DNA of 64,000 nt from Sphingobacterium micropteri (GTDB taxonomy: Bacteria; Bacteroidota; Bacteroidia; Sphingobacteriales; Sphingobacteriaceae): assembly GCF_014692515.1 (NCBI RefSeq), contig NZ_JACOIK010000003.1:124001-188000 (forward strand). The letters are read 5' to 3'. Positions 56,746-64,000 of the stretch are shown in pieces. Numbering within the stretch: the stretch's first letter is position 1; every line of letters begins with the position of its first letter. Made by a program: the position numbers and the translations under genes. Below the pieces are notes generated by a model that saw only the letters and a program-made list of their open reading frames with translations, had not been told where the DNA came from and searched no databases.

Positions 56746-57092
56746 TTAAATGTATAAATACCTTTCTCTTTTGAAATGTCTGCAAAAATAGTGATTTTTA
56801 CCCATAGTTCCTTCATATAAGTGTAAATTAAATACTCTGTATGAGGAAGTTAACATAAGGGCTTTGGTGTTGTTTTATCAGCAAAAATTATTCCAATTCC
56901 ACTTGTGTTATTAAGTAAAACGTAAGAATGTAGGATTTGTTTTGTTCATTTTCTAAAAACGTATGCCGTAACGTATTTGTTATGAAGTTTTTAATTTTAA
57001 CGAAGAACGAAAATTTTGAAATTCAATAAAACATATTAGATCATAAAATTGTTACCTTTAGGCACAATATGTCATATTTAAATTGAGAAGTT
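56746..57092. other. Intergenic region between rpoD and a small Xre gene
   Basis: 347 bases between divergent genes. I see a -7 element for rpoD (TATTTTTG, minus, 56783-56790) and a near match (TACCTTTA) at about 57052-57059 for the Xre gene. No ORF of note, hairpin or RNA gene was recognised. Confidence 0.5.
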
Positions 57093-57305
57093 ATGCCAAT
57101 TAAAATTCATTTAGATAGGATTATGTCTGAAAAAAAGGTCTCCCTGAATGAGCTTAGTCATCGCGTGGGGATAACCTTGTCAAATCTTTCTATCATCAAA
57201 AATCAAAAATCGAAAGCAATTCGATTAAGCACACTGGAAGCACTTTGCAAAGCATTGGATTGCCAACCAGGGGATATTATGGAGTACATAGAAGAAGAAA
57301 GATAA
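57093..57305 (+). CDS. Small Xre-family (YozG-like) regulator
   Basis: A 70-residue single-domain Cro/C1-type helix-turn-helix (about 6-62; LNELSHRVGITLSNLSIIKN is the recognition part) with the CQPGDIMEYI ending typical of YozG-type proteins. The target is unknown. It ends 5 bases before the convergent fmt stop. Confidence 0.85.
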   Translation: MPIKIHLDRIMSEKKVSLNELSHRVGITLSNLSIIKNQKSKAIRLSTLEALCKALDCQPGDIMEYIEEER

Positions 57306-57310
57306 AGTTG

Positions 57311-58225
57311 TTAGTCTAAACGATATCCTCTTAAGAACTCCTCTATTTGCATCCTTTTTTTGCCTTCGAGTTGGAGAGAGGTAACTAAAAGCGAACCATC
57401 CTGTGTTGCAAATGACAGAAAAGTTTTTCCATCGCTGCTATACGTTCCCGGTGTTTCACCCAGTGATTGCCCTTTTTTTGTTTCAAAAATTTTCAGAACT
57501 TTATCGTTTAATATCGTATATGCTGCAGGATAAGGACTTAGTCCTCTGATTTGGTTGTAGACTTTATCTGTAGGCCTATCCCATAGAATCTGACAATCTT
57601 CTTTAAAGATCTTTGGAGCGGTTTTTAACACAGTTGTTTCTAACTGTGCCTGAGGAACCGGATGAATATCGTTGTTTCTTACGGCTTCCACTGTTTTTAA
57701 TAATACTTCGGCTCCTGCGGCCATTAATTTATCATGTAATATACCAGCTGTATCTTCTTGAGCAATTTCTACTTGCTGCGAGAAAAGAATATTTCCAGTA
57801 TCTATTTGATGTTGTAGTAAAAACGTTGTCACCCCGGTATGCGTTTCGCCTTGGATAATAGCGTGGTTGATGGGGGCTGCGCCCCGGTATTGCGGAAGGA
57901 GCGATGCATGGACATTGATGGTACCTAAAGGAGGCATATTCCACACCACTTCGGGTAGCATACGGAAAGCGACGACCACTTGTAGGTCTGCTCGATAGGA
58001 TTGCAATGCTGTGATAAACTCAGGATTTCTTAGTTTTTCCGGCTGCAATACCGGCAATCCCTGTTGTATAGCATATTTCTTAATAGCTGATTCGTGCATT
58101 TTCTGGCCGCGACCCGCTGGTTTGTCAGGTGTGGTAACAACAGCTACAACCTCTTCGCCAGCTTGTAGTAAAGCTTCTAAAGATGCTACTGCAAAATCGG
58201 GGGTACCCATAAAAATAATCCGCAT
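57311..58225 (-). CDS. fmt: Methionyl-tRNA formyltransferase
   Basis: A 304-residue enzyme that formylates initiator Met-tRNA. The N-terminal GMPTDFAV-type motif reads IFMGTPDFAVASLEAL, followed by TTPDKPAGRGQKM near 33, GTINVHASLLPQYRGAAPINHAI near 100-122 (catalytic His/Asp region) and RGLSPYPAAYT near 225. Confidence 0.97.
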   Translation of the reverse strand: MRIIFMGTPDFAVASLEALLQAGEEVVAVVTTPDKPAGRGQKMHESAIKKYAIQQGLPVLQPEKLRNPEFITALQSYRADLQVVVAFRMLPEVVWNMPPLGTINVHASLLPQYRGAAPINHAIIQGETHTGVTTFLLQHQIDTGNILFSQQVEIAQEDTAGILHDKLMAAGAEVLLKTVEAVRNNDIHPVPQAQLETTVLKTAPKIFKEDCQILWDRPTDKVYNQIRGLSPYPAAYTILNDKVLKIFETKKGQSLGETPGTYSSDGKTFLSFATQDGSLLVTSLQLEGKKRMQIEEFLRGYRLD

Positions 58226-58312
58226 AGTATAGTATATAATAAAAGTAAAAAATTAAAAAAATACGCTTGATGATATCGTGTCTTTTAGCCAACTTCAAGT
58301 GACAAAAATTAT

Positions 58313-58320
58313 TAACTTTG
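58313..58320 (+). promoter_or_regulatory. -7 element of the LolC/E-like gene
   Basis: TAACTTTG matches TAnnTTTG. It places the start site about 20 bases before TTG 58346, which supports that start. Confidence 0.5.
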
Positions 58321-58345
58321 CGAAGTTACAAAATTAATATTCACC

Positions 58346-59560
58346 TTGAATTTTCCTTACTTTTTAGCTAAGCGGATTACATTCATGGGGCATCGGACTT
58401 TTTCGAAGCTGATTGTCCGCGTGACTATTGGCGCATTGGCGCTGGCCATTTCCGCTATTATTTTATCCGTGGCTATCTTGAATGGCTTTAAACGGGAGAT
58501 TATAGCGAAACAAAGAGGGTTCTTTGGGGATATTGTCGTCACGAAAAATGATTTGAGTGCTTCCTACGAAAACACGCCTATTCAACTGTCGTCCGAAAAT
58601 TTAAAAAACTTAGAAGCTTTACCGCAAGTCGTGGATATCACTCCTTTTGCGACAAAAGCGGGCATCATGAATGTTGATGGTCAAGTGGAGGGCGTATTAT
58701 TGAAAGGGGTGGATCAAAGTTATAACCAACAATATTTACAAAAAAATATAGTAAAAGGGGATACACTCAACTTTTCCGAAGAGGGTAACACACAACTTTT
58801 GATCTCTGAATATTTAGCAAACAGATTGGATTTAGACGTAGGAGATAAGTTCATTATGTATTTTATACAGGATCCCATACGTCGGCGTCCTTTTACTATT
58901 AGAGGTATCTATACAACACATTCGGAAGAGCTGGACAAAACGTATGTTATTGGTTCGCTAGACTTGATTAGAAGGTTGAATAATTTGCAGGAGAATGAAG
59001 CGGGGGCATATCAAATTAGAATAGCCTCTTTTGATTTACTGGAAAATACCACACAGGAAATTGATAATATCTTACCAATCGAACTGGAAGCAACCAATAT
59101 TGTGCAACAAATGCCTGATATTTTTAATTGGCTGAATATGCTTGATATGAATGATAATATCATTTTTGTGTTGATGGTTATCGTAGCCGTTATCAATATG
59201 ATCTCCTCCTTGTTGATCAGTATTTTGGAACGCTCCTCGATGATCGGAATATTGAAAGCACTTGGTTATCCAAATAGAGGGATTCGACGAGTGTTTTTGT
59301 ATGGTTCCATGTACCTGATCGGTGTGGGGTTACTCATCGGTAATTTAATTGCTCTTTCGCTCTATTTTTTTCAAACCCAGACACATTTTTTTACATTAGA
59401 TCCTTATACGTATTACATCCACTATGTACCTATGGATATCGCCTGGTATGAAGTCCTTGGGTTAAATGTAGCTATCGTGATAATAGGATTACTTACCTTA
59501 TTTATTCCGGCAATGCTTATTAGTCGGATTTCACCCATCAAAACAATACAATTTAAATAG
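58346..59560 (+). CDS. FtsX/LolC-LolE-family ABC permease
   Basis: A 404-residue permease with four membrane helices and a large periplasmic domain between the first two (about 50-255). The opening NFPYFLAKRITFMGHRTFSKLIVRVTIGALALAISAIILSVAILNGF fits the lipoprotein-releasing permeases. The three C-terminal helices lie at about 265-395. It probably extracts outer-membrane lipoproteins with a LolD ATPase encoded elsewhere. The start is TTG 58346; the alternative ATG 58385 would drop the conserved N-terminal stretch. Confidence 0.85.
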   Translation: MNFPYFLAKRITFMGHRTFSKLIVRVTIGALALAISAIILSVAILNGFKREIIAKQRGFFGDIVVTKNDLSASYENTPIQLSSENLKNLEALPQVVDITPFATKAGIMNVDGQVEGVLLKGVDQSYNQQYLQKNIVKGDTLNFSEEGNTQLLISEYLANRLDLDVGDKFIMYFIQDPIRRRPFTIRGIYTTHSEELDKTYVIGSLDLIRRLNNLQENEAGAYQIRIASFDLLENTTQEIDNILPIELEATNIVQQMPDIFNWLNMLDMNDNIIFVLMVIVAVINMISSLLISILERSSMIGILKALGYPNRGIRRVFLYGSMYLIGVGLLIGNLIALSLYFFQTQTHFFTLDPYTYYIHYVPMDIAWYEVLGLNVAIVIIGLLTLFIPAMLISRISPIKTIQFK

Positions 59561-59664
59561 TTCACCGACAGGAATGTGTTTAAGGTTTCGCCTATTCTAT
59601 TAGGAAATTGAAAGAACTTTTCTTATTTTCAGTTCCTAGTTGTTGTATAACAATAGTTATTTTT

Positions 59665-61818
59665 ATGGATAAACTCTTACATCATATATCAGAGGCGTTT
59701 TCAACGCCCATCACGAATCCTGTTCTGGTTTTTAGCGTTATCCTCACTATTATTCTGATTTCTCCTATTATTTTGCGCCCGATTAAAGTGCCGGGTATTA
59801 TCGGATTGATTTTGTTTGGTGTGCTGTTAGGTCCTCATGGTTTGAACTGGCTGGCAAAGATTGATAAAGATACGCTACAAGGAAATGGTGTAGATGCTAT
59901 TGACTTATTCTCGACGATTGGGCTCTTATATATCATGTTTATCGCCGGATTGGAACTCGATATGAATGAGTTTAAGAAAACTAGAAATAAGAGTTTATTG
60001 TTTGGGTTTTTAACGTTCATTATTCCGATTAGCATCGGATTTCCTGTTTGCCACTACTTGTTAGGTTATGATCTCTTGCCGAGTATATTGATAGCAAGTA
60101 TGTTTGCAACACATACGCTGGTGTCCTATCCGATTGTTAATAATTATGGTATCTCAAAACGGGAGGCAGTCGCCATCACCATTGGGGGCACAATATTAAC
60201 CGATACGGCCGTGTTGATTATTCTTGCCGTCATTGTGGGAGCATCGCAAGGTGAAATCAATCAAGATTTTTGGGTGACTTTAGGTGTATCGTTTGTGCTT
60301 TTTCTTTTTATTATGTTCGGCGTTATTCCGCGGATAGCCAAATGGTTCTTTCAGAAGATCGAAAGCGAGAAGACAGCACATTATATTTTTGTCCTTGCCG
60401 TGGTTTTCTTTGCCGCTTTTCTTGCTGAAATTGCAGGGTTAGAACCTATTATCGGTGCGTTCGTTGCCGGATTAGCATTGAACAAATTAATACCACATTC
60501 CTCAGCGTTAATGAATCGGATAGAATTCATTGGGAACGCTATTTTTATTCCTTTCTTTTTAATCTCAGTAGGGATGATTGTAGATGTTAGCGTGTTAATG
60601 AAAGGTCCTATGGCACTTATCATCGCAGGAACATTGACGGTTGTCGCCGTTACCGGTAAATTTTTAGCGGCTACAGCCACCAGCTTTCTTGCCAAATATG
60701 CTAGAAACGATAGAAACTTGATCTTCGGACTGAGTAATGCACACGCGGCGGCTACCTTGGCGATTATTATGGTCGGATATGACCGAGAGATTATAGATGA
60801 AAACGTATTAAATGGTACGATTGTGCTAATCCTTATCACCTGTATCATCGCATCTTTGGTGACGGAGAATGCATCGCGTCGTATCGTGATGGCGGGGCAT
60901 CAGGATGATGAACATATTGAACATGTTCCTGAGCATGAAGAACGGTTGTTGCTACCCATAGCAAATTTGGATACTATGGAGCCGATTTTAGATTTTGCGA
61001 CATTGATAAAATCAAAAAAATCTCCCCACCCGCTGCATATATTAAGTGTTGTGGCAGATAATGAACAAGCGGAACGCAATATGGCAAATGCACGGAAGAA
61101 TTTGGATAGTATGGCAAAGTATGCCTCTGGTTCAGAAACAGATGTGGAATTACTGTCGACAATAGATTTCAATATAGCCAGTGGTATTGGACGTACGTCG
61201 AAAGAAATATTAGCAGATTGCCTTATTCTGGGTTGGCCAAGTGCTACATCCTTTATTGATAAGATTGTAGGTGAGAAAACGGAAAGTATCTTAAATCGTA
61301 CAAATACGAATCTGTTTATGTGCAAATTTGATAATCCGTTTCTTTCCAATAAATCCATGATCATTTTTGTTCCACCACTAGCAGAATCAGAGAAAGGGTT
61401 TGAGTATTGGATGGAAAAAATGTTAAAATTAGCCGGAGAATTAACGTTGCCACTCACATTTGTTTGTAACAAGCGCACACAACTGGCGATTTTGGAGGTG
61501 TTGAAAATGCTCGAAACAAGTGTTCCGTGCTCTTTTGATAATTATGAAGACTGGAATAATATTTATGGATTGGCAACCTTTAGCAATGCAGATGCATTAT
61601 TGGTTTTTGTGTCTGCACGTTATGGCGACGTTTCTTATCGCGATTCGTTGGACGGGTTGGCAAAAAGGGTAGGACGCTATTTCAAAAAGCAAAATTTGAT
61701 TTTGATTTTTCCAAGTCGTCGTGAAAATCAGCATATAGATGATTACGAAGATGTGAAGACAGCACCTATCTTCCGAAAAATCAGTCGGGAGATAGGGAAT
61801 ATGTTCACCAAAGAATAA
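59665..61818 (+). CDS. CPA2-family cation:proton antiporter with C-terminal cytoplasmic domains
   Basis: A 717-residue protein. The antiporter domain (about 25-400) has about twelve hydrophobic segments with the FMFIAGLELDM block near 80-90 and the AEIAGLEPIIGAFVAGLALNKLIP block near 255-280. Residues about 425-715 form two USP-like cytoplasmic domains (HPLHILSVVADNEQAERNMANARKNLD near 460). It exchanges K+ or Na+ for protons. TTG 59608 opens the frame; ATG 59665 (MDKLLHH) is preferred. Confidence 0.9.
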   Translation: MDKLLHHISEAFSTPITNPVLVFSVILTIILISPIILRPIKVPGIIGLILFGVLLGPHGLNWLAKIDKDTLQGNGVDAIDLFSTIGLLYIMFIAGLELDMNEFKKTRNKSLLFGFLTFIIPISIGFPVCHYLLGYDLLPSILIASMFATHTLVSYPIVNNYGISKREAVAITIGGTILTDTAVLIILAVIVGASQGEINQDFWVTLGVSFVLFLFIMFGVIPRIAKWFFQKIESEKTAHYIFVLAVVFFAAFLAEIAGLEPIIGAFVAGLALNKLIPHSSALMNRIEFIGNAIFIPFFLISVGMIVDVSVLMKGPMALIIAGTLTVVAVTGKFLAATATSFLAKYARNDRNLIFGLSNAHAAATLAIIMVGYDREIIDENVLNGTIVLILITCIIASLVTENASRRIVMAGHQDDEHIEHVPEHEERLLLPIANLDTMEPILDFATLIKSKKSPHPLHILSVVADNEQAERNMANARKNLDSMAKYASGSETDVELLSTIDFNIASGIGRTSKEILADCLILGWPSATSFIDKIVGEKTESILNRTNTNLFMCKFDNPFLSNKSMIIFVPPLAESEKGFEYWMEKMLKLAGELTLPLTFVCNKRTQLAILEVLKMLETSVPCSFDNYEDWNNIYGLATFSNADALLVFVSARYGDVSYRDSLDGLAKRVGRYFKKQNLILIFPSRRENQHIDDYEDVKTAPIFRKISREIGNMFTKE

Positions 61819-61828
61819 GATTAAGCCA

Positions 61829-62854
61829 TTATCTATTTCTCCGGTTGGTGGATTCTCTGGCCAAAAGCAGTGGTTCAAGCACTACCGGCTTTTGATCTAG
61901 ACGTGCAGAAACCGGTTGTTCGATAATTTTGAGAAACATTTTTGCACAGGTGACGCCTATTTTTAGTGCCTGTTGATCGATCGTGGAAAGACTTGGTATA
62001 ATGTGTTCCGAGAAATTTTGATTGGCGAAACCGATTACACCTATTTCGGGTGGTGTGATATTTTTATCATGTAGCGCTTTAATAATGCCGAGAGCTACGT
62101 AGTCATCACCACCTATAATAGCGTCTGGGCGTTCTCGAAGTTTTAATAATTCATGTGTGCCTACATAACCTCCTTCTACGTTTAGCTCTCCCAATATTGT
62201 ATATCCAGGACTTGCCGGAAGACCTGCCTCTCGTAATGCACGTAAATATCCCTCATACCGTTCTTTAAAAATTTTGATCTTGTGTTTGGTGGTGATATAG
62301 GCTATTTTTCGATAACCTTCGTCCAGCAGATGCTTCGTAGCAATATAACCCGCGTGTAGATCATCGATCTTCACCATCGCGCACTGTAGGTCATCATGTG
62401 TCCGGTCAAAAATGATAAGCGGTTTACCCTCCTCTTTGACTTTTTCAAAATGGGAGGGATCCTTTGTCTCCAAAGACATAGAAGCGATTATACCATCTAC
62501 TTGCGCTTCTAAAAGAGTGGCTATACCATTCTTTTCCGAGACTAGGGACTCATTGGTTTGATATAGAAGAATGCTATAGCCAAATGATTTTAGAGATGTC
62601 TCGAGGGCATGAATAACCGATGCAAAAAATTGAATCTGGGCGCTCGGAATCACCACACCAATAGTATATGTTTTGCCGGATGTAAGGGAAGAGGCAATTT
62701 TATTGGGGCGATAATTCATACGCTGTGCTGTTTCCAGAACAGCCTTGCGGGTTGATTCGCTTATCGTCGATATATTATTTAATGCTCTGGATACAGTAGA
62801 TACAGTGATATTGAGCTCTTTAGCAATGTCGTAGACGGTCGTTTTCTTAGCCAA
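61829..62854 (-). CDS. LacI-family transcriptional regulator
   Basis: A 341-residue regulator. The N-terminal helix-turn-helix is TTVYDIAKELNITVSTVSRALN (about 5-26), followed by a hinge near 45-60 (MNYRPNKIASSL) and a periplasmic-binding-protein-like sugar domain (about 60-335). The start is TTG 62854; no in-frame ATG lies at a better position and the helix-turn-helix begins at once. It is divergent from xylulokinase, and the intervening operator fits it as the xylulose/xylose-responsive repressor, by inference. Confidence 0.92.
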   Translation of the reverse strand: MAKKTTVYDIAKELNITVSTVSRALNNISTISESTRKAVLETAQRMNYRPNKIASSLTSGKTYTIGVVIPSAQIQFFASVIHALETSLKSFGYSILLYQTNESLVSEKNGIATLLEAQVDGIIASMSLETKDPSHFEKVKEEGKPLIIFDRTHDDLQCAMVKIDDLHAGYIATKHLLDEGYRKIAYITTKHKIKIFKERYEGYLRALREAGLPASPGYTILGELNVEGGYVGTHELLKLRERPDAIIGGDDYVALGIIKALHDKNITPPEIGVIGFANQNFSEHIIPSLSTIDQQALKIGVTCAKMFLKIIEQPVSARLDQKPVVLEPLLLARESTNRRNR

Positions 62855-62877
62855 AATAAAATCTTTTAAATTTAATT

Positions 62878-62909
62878 TTTGTAAATATAAAATTTATTAA
62901 ATAATTTTA
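62878..62909 (+). promoter_or_regulatory. Candidate promoter of xylB
   Basis: TTTG (62878-62881), 20 bases, TAATTTTA (62902-62909), a 7/8 match to TAnnTTTG. The start near 62914 lies inside the LacI-type operator. Confidence 0.5.
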
Positions 62910-62924
62910 TGCAAGCGGTTGCAT
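62909..62924. promoter_or_regulatory. LacI-family operator
   Basis: ATGCAA-GCGG-TTGCAT: perfect 6-bp arms around the centre, with the AA-N-CG-N-TT core of LacI-type operators. It spans the predicted xylB start site. Confidence 0.75.
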
Positions 62925-62953
62925 GCTGCAGCCAGCTTTTAAGATATACGAAC

Positions 62954-64000
62954 ATGTTATTATTAGGGATAGATTTAGGTACATCATCTATTAAAGTTTC
63001 TGTTGTAGATGCAACGACAAATACCAAAATAGTGTCCACGAGTTTTCCGGATTCAGAGGCTGCGATATTATCAGCGAAAGTCGGATGGGCTGAGCAGGAT
63101 CCACTGACGTGGTGGTCTGATACAAAAGAAGCTATTAAAAAAGCACATCAGAGTGGGCTGTATAATCCAAAAGATATAGGGGCTATTGGTATTGCCTACC
63201 AGATGCATGGTCTGGTTGTGGTCGATAAAGCGCACAAGCCGTTGCGAAATGCCATTATTTGGTGTGACAGCCGGGCCGTGGAACTCGGGAATGAAGCTTT
63301 TTCCCAACTAAAAGAACAGGCCTTTTTAGGAGCGCATTTAAATTCTCCGGGAAATTTTACAGCTTCCAAGCTGGCATGGGTTAAGCAATATGAGCCGGAG
63401 CTGTATGAGCAGATACACAAGTTTATGTTACCCGGCGATTATTTGAGTATGTGCTTTACGGGAGAAATAAATTCGAATGTAAGTTCGATATCAGAAGGGA
63501 TTTTATGGAATTTTGAAAAACATCAATTGTCTGCATCCTTATTGAGTTATTACGGTATCGAGGAGAGCCTGGTACCTCATCTTCTTCCTGTTTTTTCGAC
63601 TTACGGTAAAATTCGACCTAGTGTAGCTGATGAACTTGGTTTTTCGTCCGATGTCGTCGTGAGTTTTAAAGCTGGAGATCAGCCTAATAATGCTCTTTCC
63701 TTGAATGTATTTGAGCCAGGAGAAGTAGCTGCTACAGCAGGCACGTCGGGTGTCATTTATGCGGTGACAGATAAATTGGTTTACGATAAGCAATCTCGAG
63801 TGAACACCTTTGCGCATGTAAACTATCAAGACAATAATCCTAACCTAGGTGTGCTGCTGTGTATTAATGGAACAGGGATTCAGAATAGTTGGTTGAAAAA
63901 AATAACGGCAATGGGTTATGACTATCCGCAAATTAATGAACGGGCGGCTGCGGTCCCTATAGGTTCAGAGGGAGTTCAAATACTGCCGTTTGGTAACGGT
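62954..64000 (+). CDS. xylB: Xylulokinase (3' truncated by window edge)
   Basis: 349 codons are visible from ATG 62954, without a stop, of roughly 490 expected. It phosphorylates D-xylulose. The FGGY-kinase N-terminal motif is LLLGIDLGTSSIKVSV near 2-17, YQMHGLVVVD near 78-87 is the xylulokinase MHG motif, and SFKAGDQPNNALSLNVFEPGEVAATAGTSG near 236 supplies the catalytic Asp region. It is divergent from a LacI-type repressor gene with a shared operator. Confidence 0.92.
   Translation, partial: MLLLGIDLGTSSIKVSVVDATTNTKIVSTSFPDSEAAILSAKVGWAEQDPLTWWSDTKEAIKKAHQSGLYNPKDIGAIGIAYQMHGLVVVDKAHKPLRNAIIWCDSRAVELGNEAFSQLKEQAFLGAHLNSPGNFTASKLAWVKQYEPELYEQIHKFMLPGDYLSMCFTGEINSNVSSISEGILWNFEKHQLSASLLSYYGIEESLVPHLLPVFSTYGKIRPSVADELGFSSDVVVSFKAGDQPNNALSLNVFEPGEVAATAGTSGVIYAVTDKLVYDKQSRVNTFAHVNYQDNNPNLGVLLCINGTGIQNSWLKKITAMGYDYPQINERAAAVPIGSEGVQILPFGNG

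Noticed and set aside
60900-61478. 192-residue minus-strand ORF inside the antiporter gene
   Set aside because: It is opposite a well-supported coding frame and has no recognisable domain or start context.

Overview
The window looks like a chromosomal segment of a Bacteroidota bacterium, most likely family Sphingobacteriaceae (Sphingobacterium/Pedobacter-like). The evidence is a SusC/SusD polysaccharide locus, a short 286-residue primary sigma factor, promoters of the TTTG-N19/20-TAnnTTTG type, no Shine-Dalgarno sequences, an alternative GlmU-like protein beside tpiA, futalosine-pathway menaquinone synthesis (MqnC), a fused E1 alpha/beta 2-oxoacid dehydrogenase, a zinc-free type B L31 protein and a tRNA without encoded CCA. 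I see no insertion sequences, phage genes, CRISPR array or rRNA. The window is mostly core genome with two or three accessory loci.

Layout. 1-7741: part of a polysaccharide utilization locus (tail of an upstream gene, SusC, SusD, a GH43 lipoprotein and an unidentified secreted protein). 7767-12846: rpmE2, then GlmU-like protein, tpiA, prmA, mpl and an Xre-type regulator. 12926-14937 (-): mqnC, scpB and a 53-residue acidic protein. 15064-17560: small GNAT protein, then kdsB, HAD phosphatase and TSUP permease (-). 17709-25463: ABC exporter, acyltransferase, serine hydrolase and purL. 25572-28017: fused 2-oxoacid dehydrogenase E1. 28096-32658 (-): aromatic amino acid operon pheA-aroG/aroQ-aroA-aroC with a leader region. 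32898-37034: bioB, EamA transporter, YigZ, nucleoside phosphorylase and a coiled-coil protein. 37077-42879 (-): rod-shape operon mreB-mreC-mreD-mrdA-rodA. 42896-49417: M1 aminopeptidase, NAD(P)HX repair enzyme, OmpA lipoprotein, nhaA and xerD. 49455-52667: probable metal uptake operon (His-rich secreted protein, ZnuD-like TonB receptor, His-rich lipoprotein). 52742-61818: tRNA-Arg(CCG), M16 protease, rpoD, small Xre regulator, fmt, LolC/E-like permease and a CPA2 antiporter. 61829-64000: LacI-type regulator divergent from a xylulokinase gene that runs off the window.

The most interesting signal is upstream of pheA. A well-formed promoter is followed by a 17-codon leader ORF in which seven of nine consecutive codons are Phe or Tyr. 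A 12-bp terminator hairpin comes next, with a competing antiterminator segment placed where a ribosome at the leader stop codon would cover it. This is the architecture of a ribosome-mediated Phe/Tyr attenuator controlling the shared shikimate genes and prephenate dehydratase. Two other regulatory sites are readable: a perfect LacI-family operator at the xylulokinase start site, and a 15-bp palindrome between the -33 and -7 elements of the metal uptake promoter.
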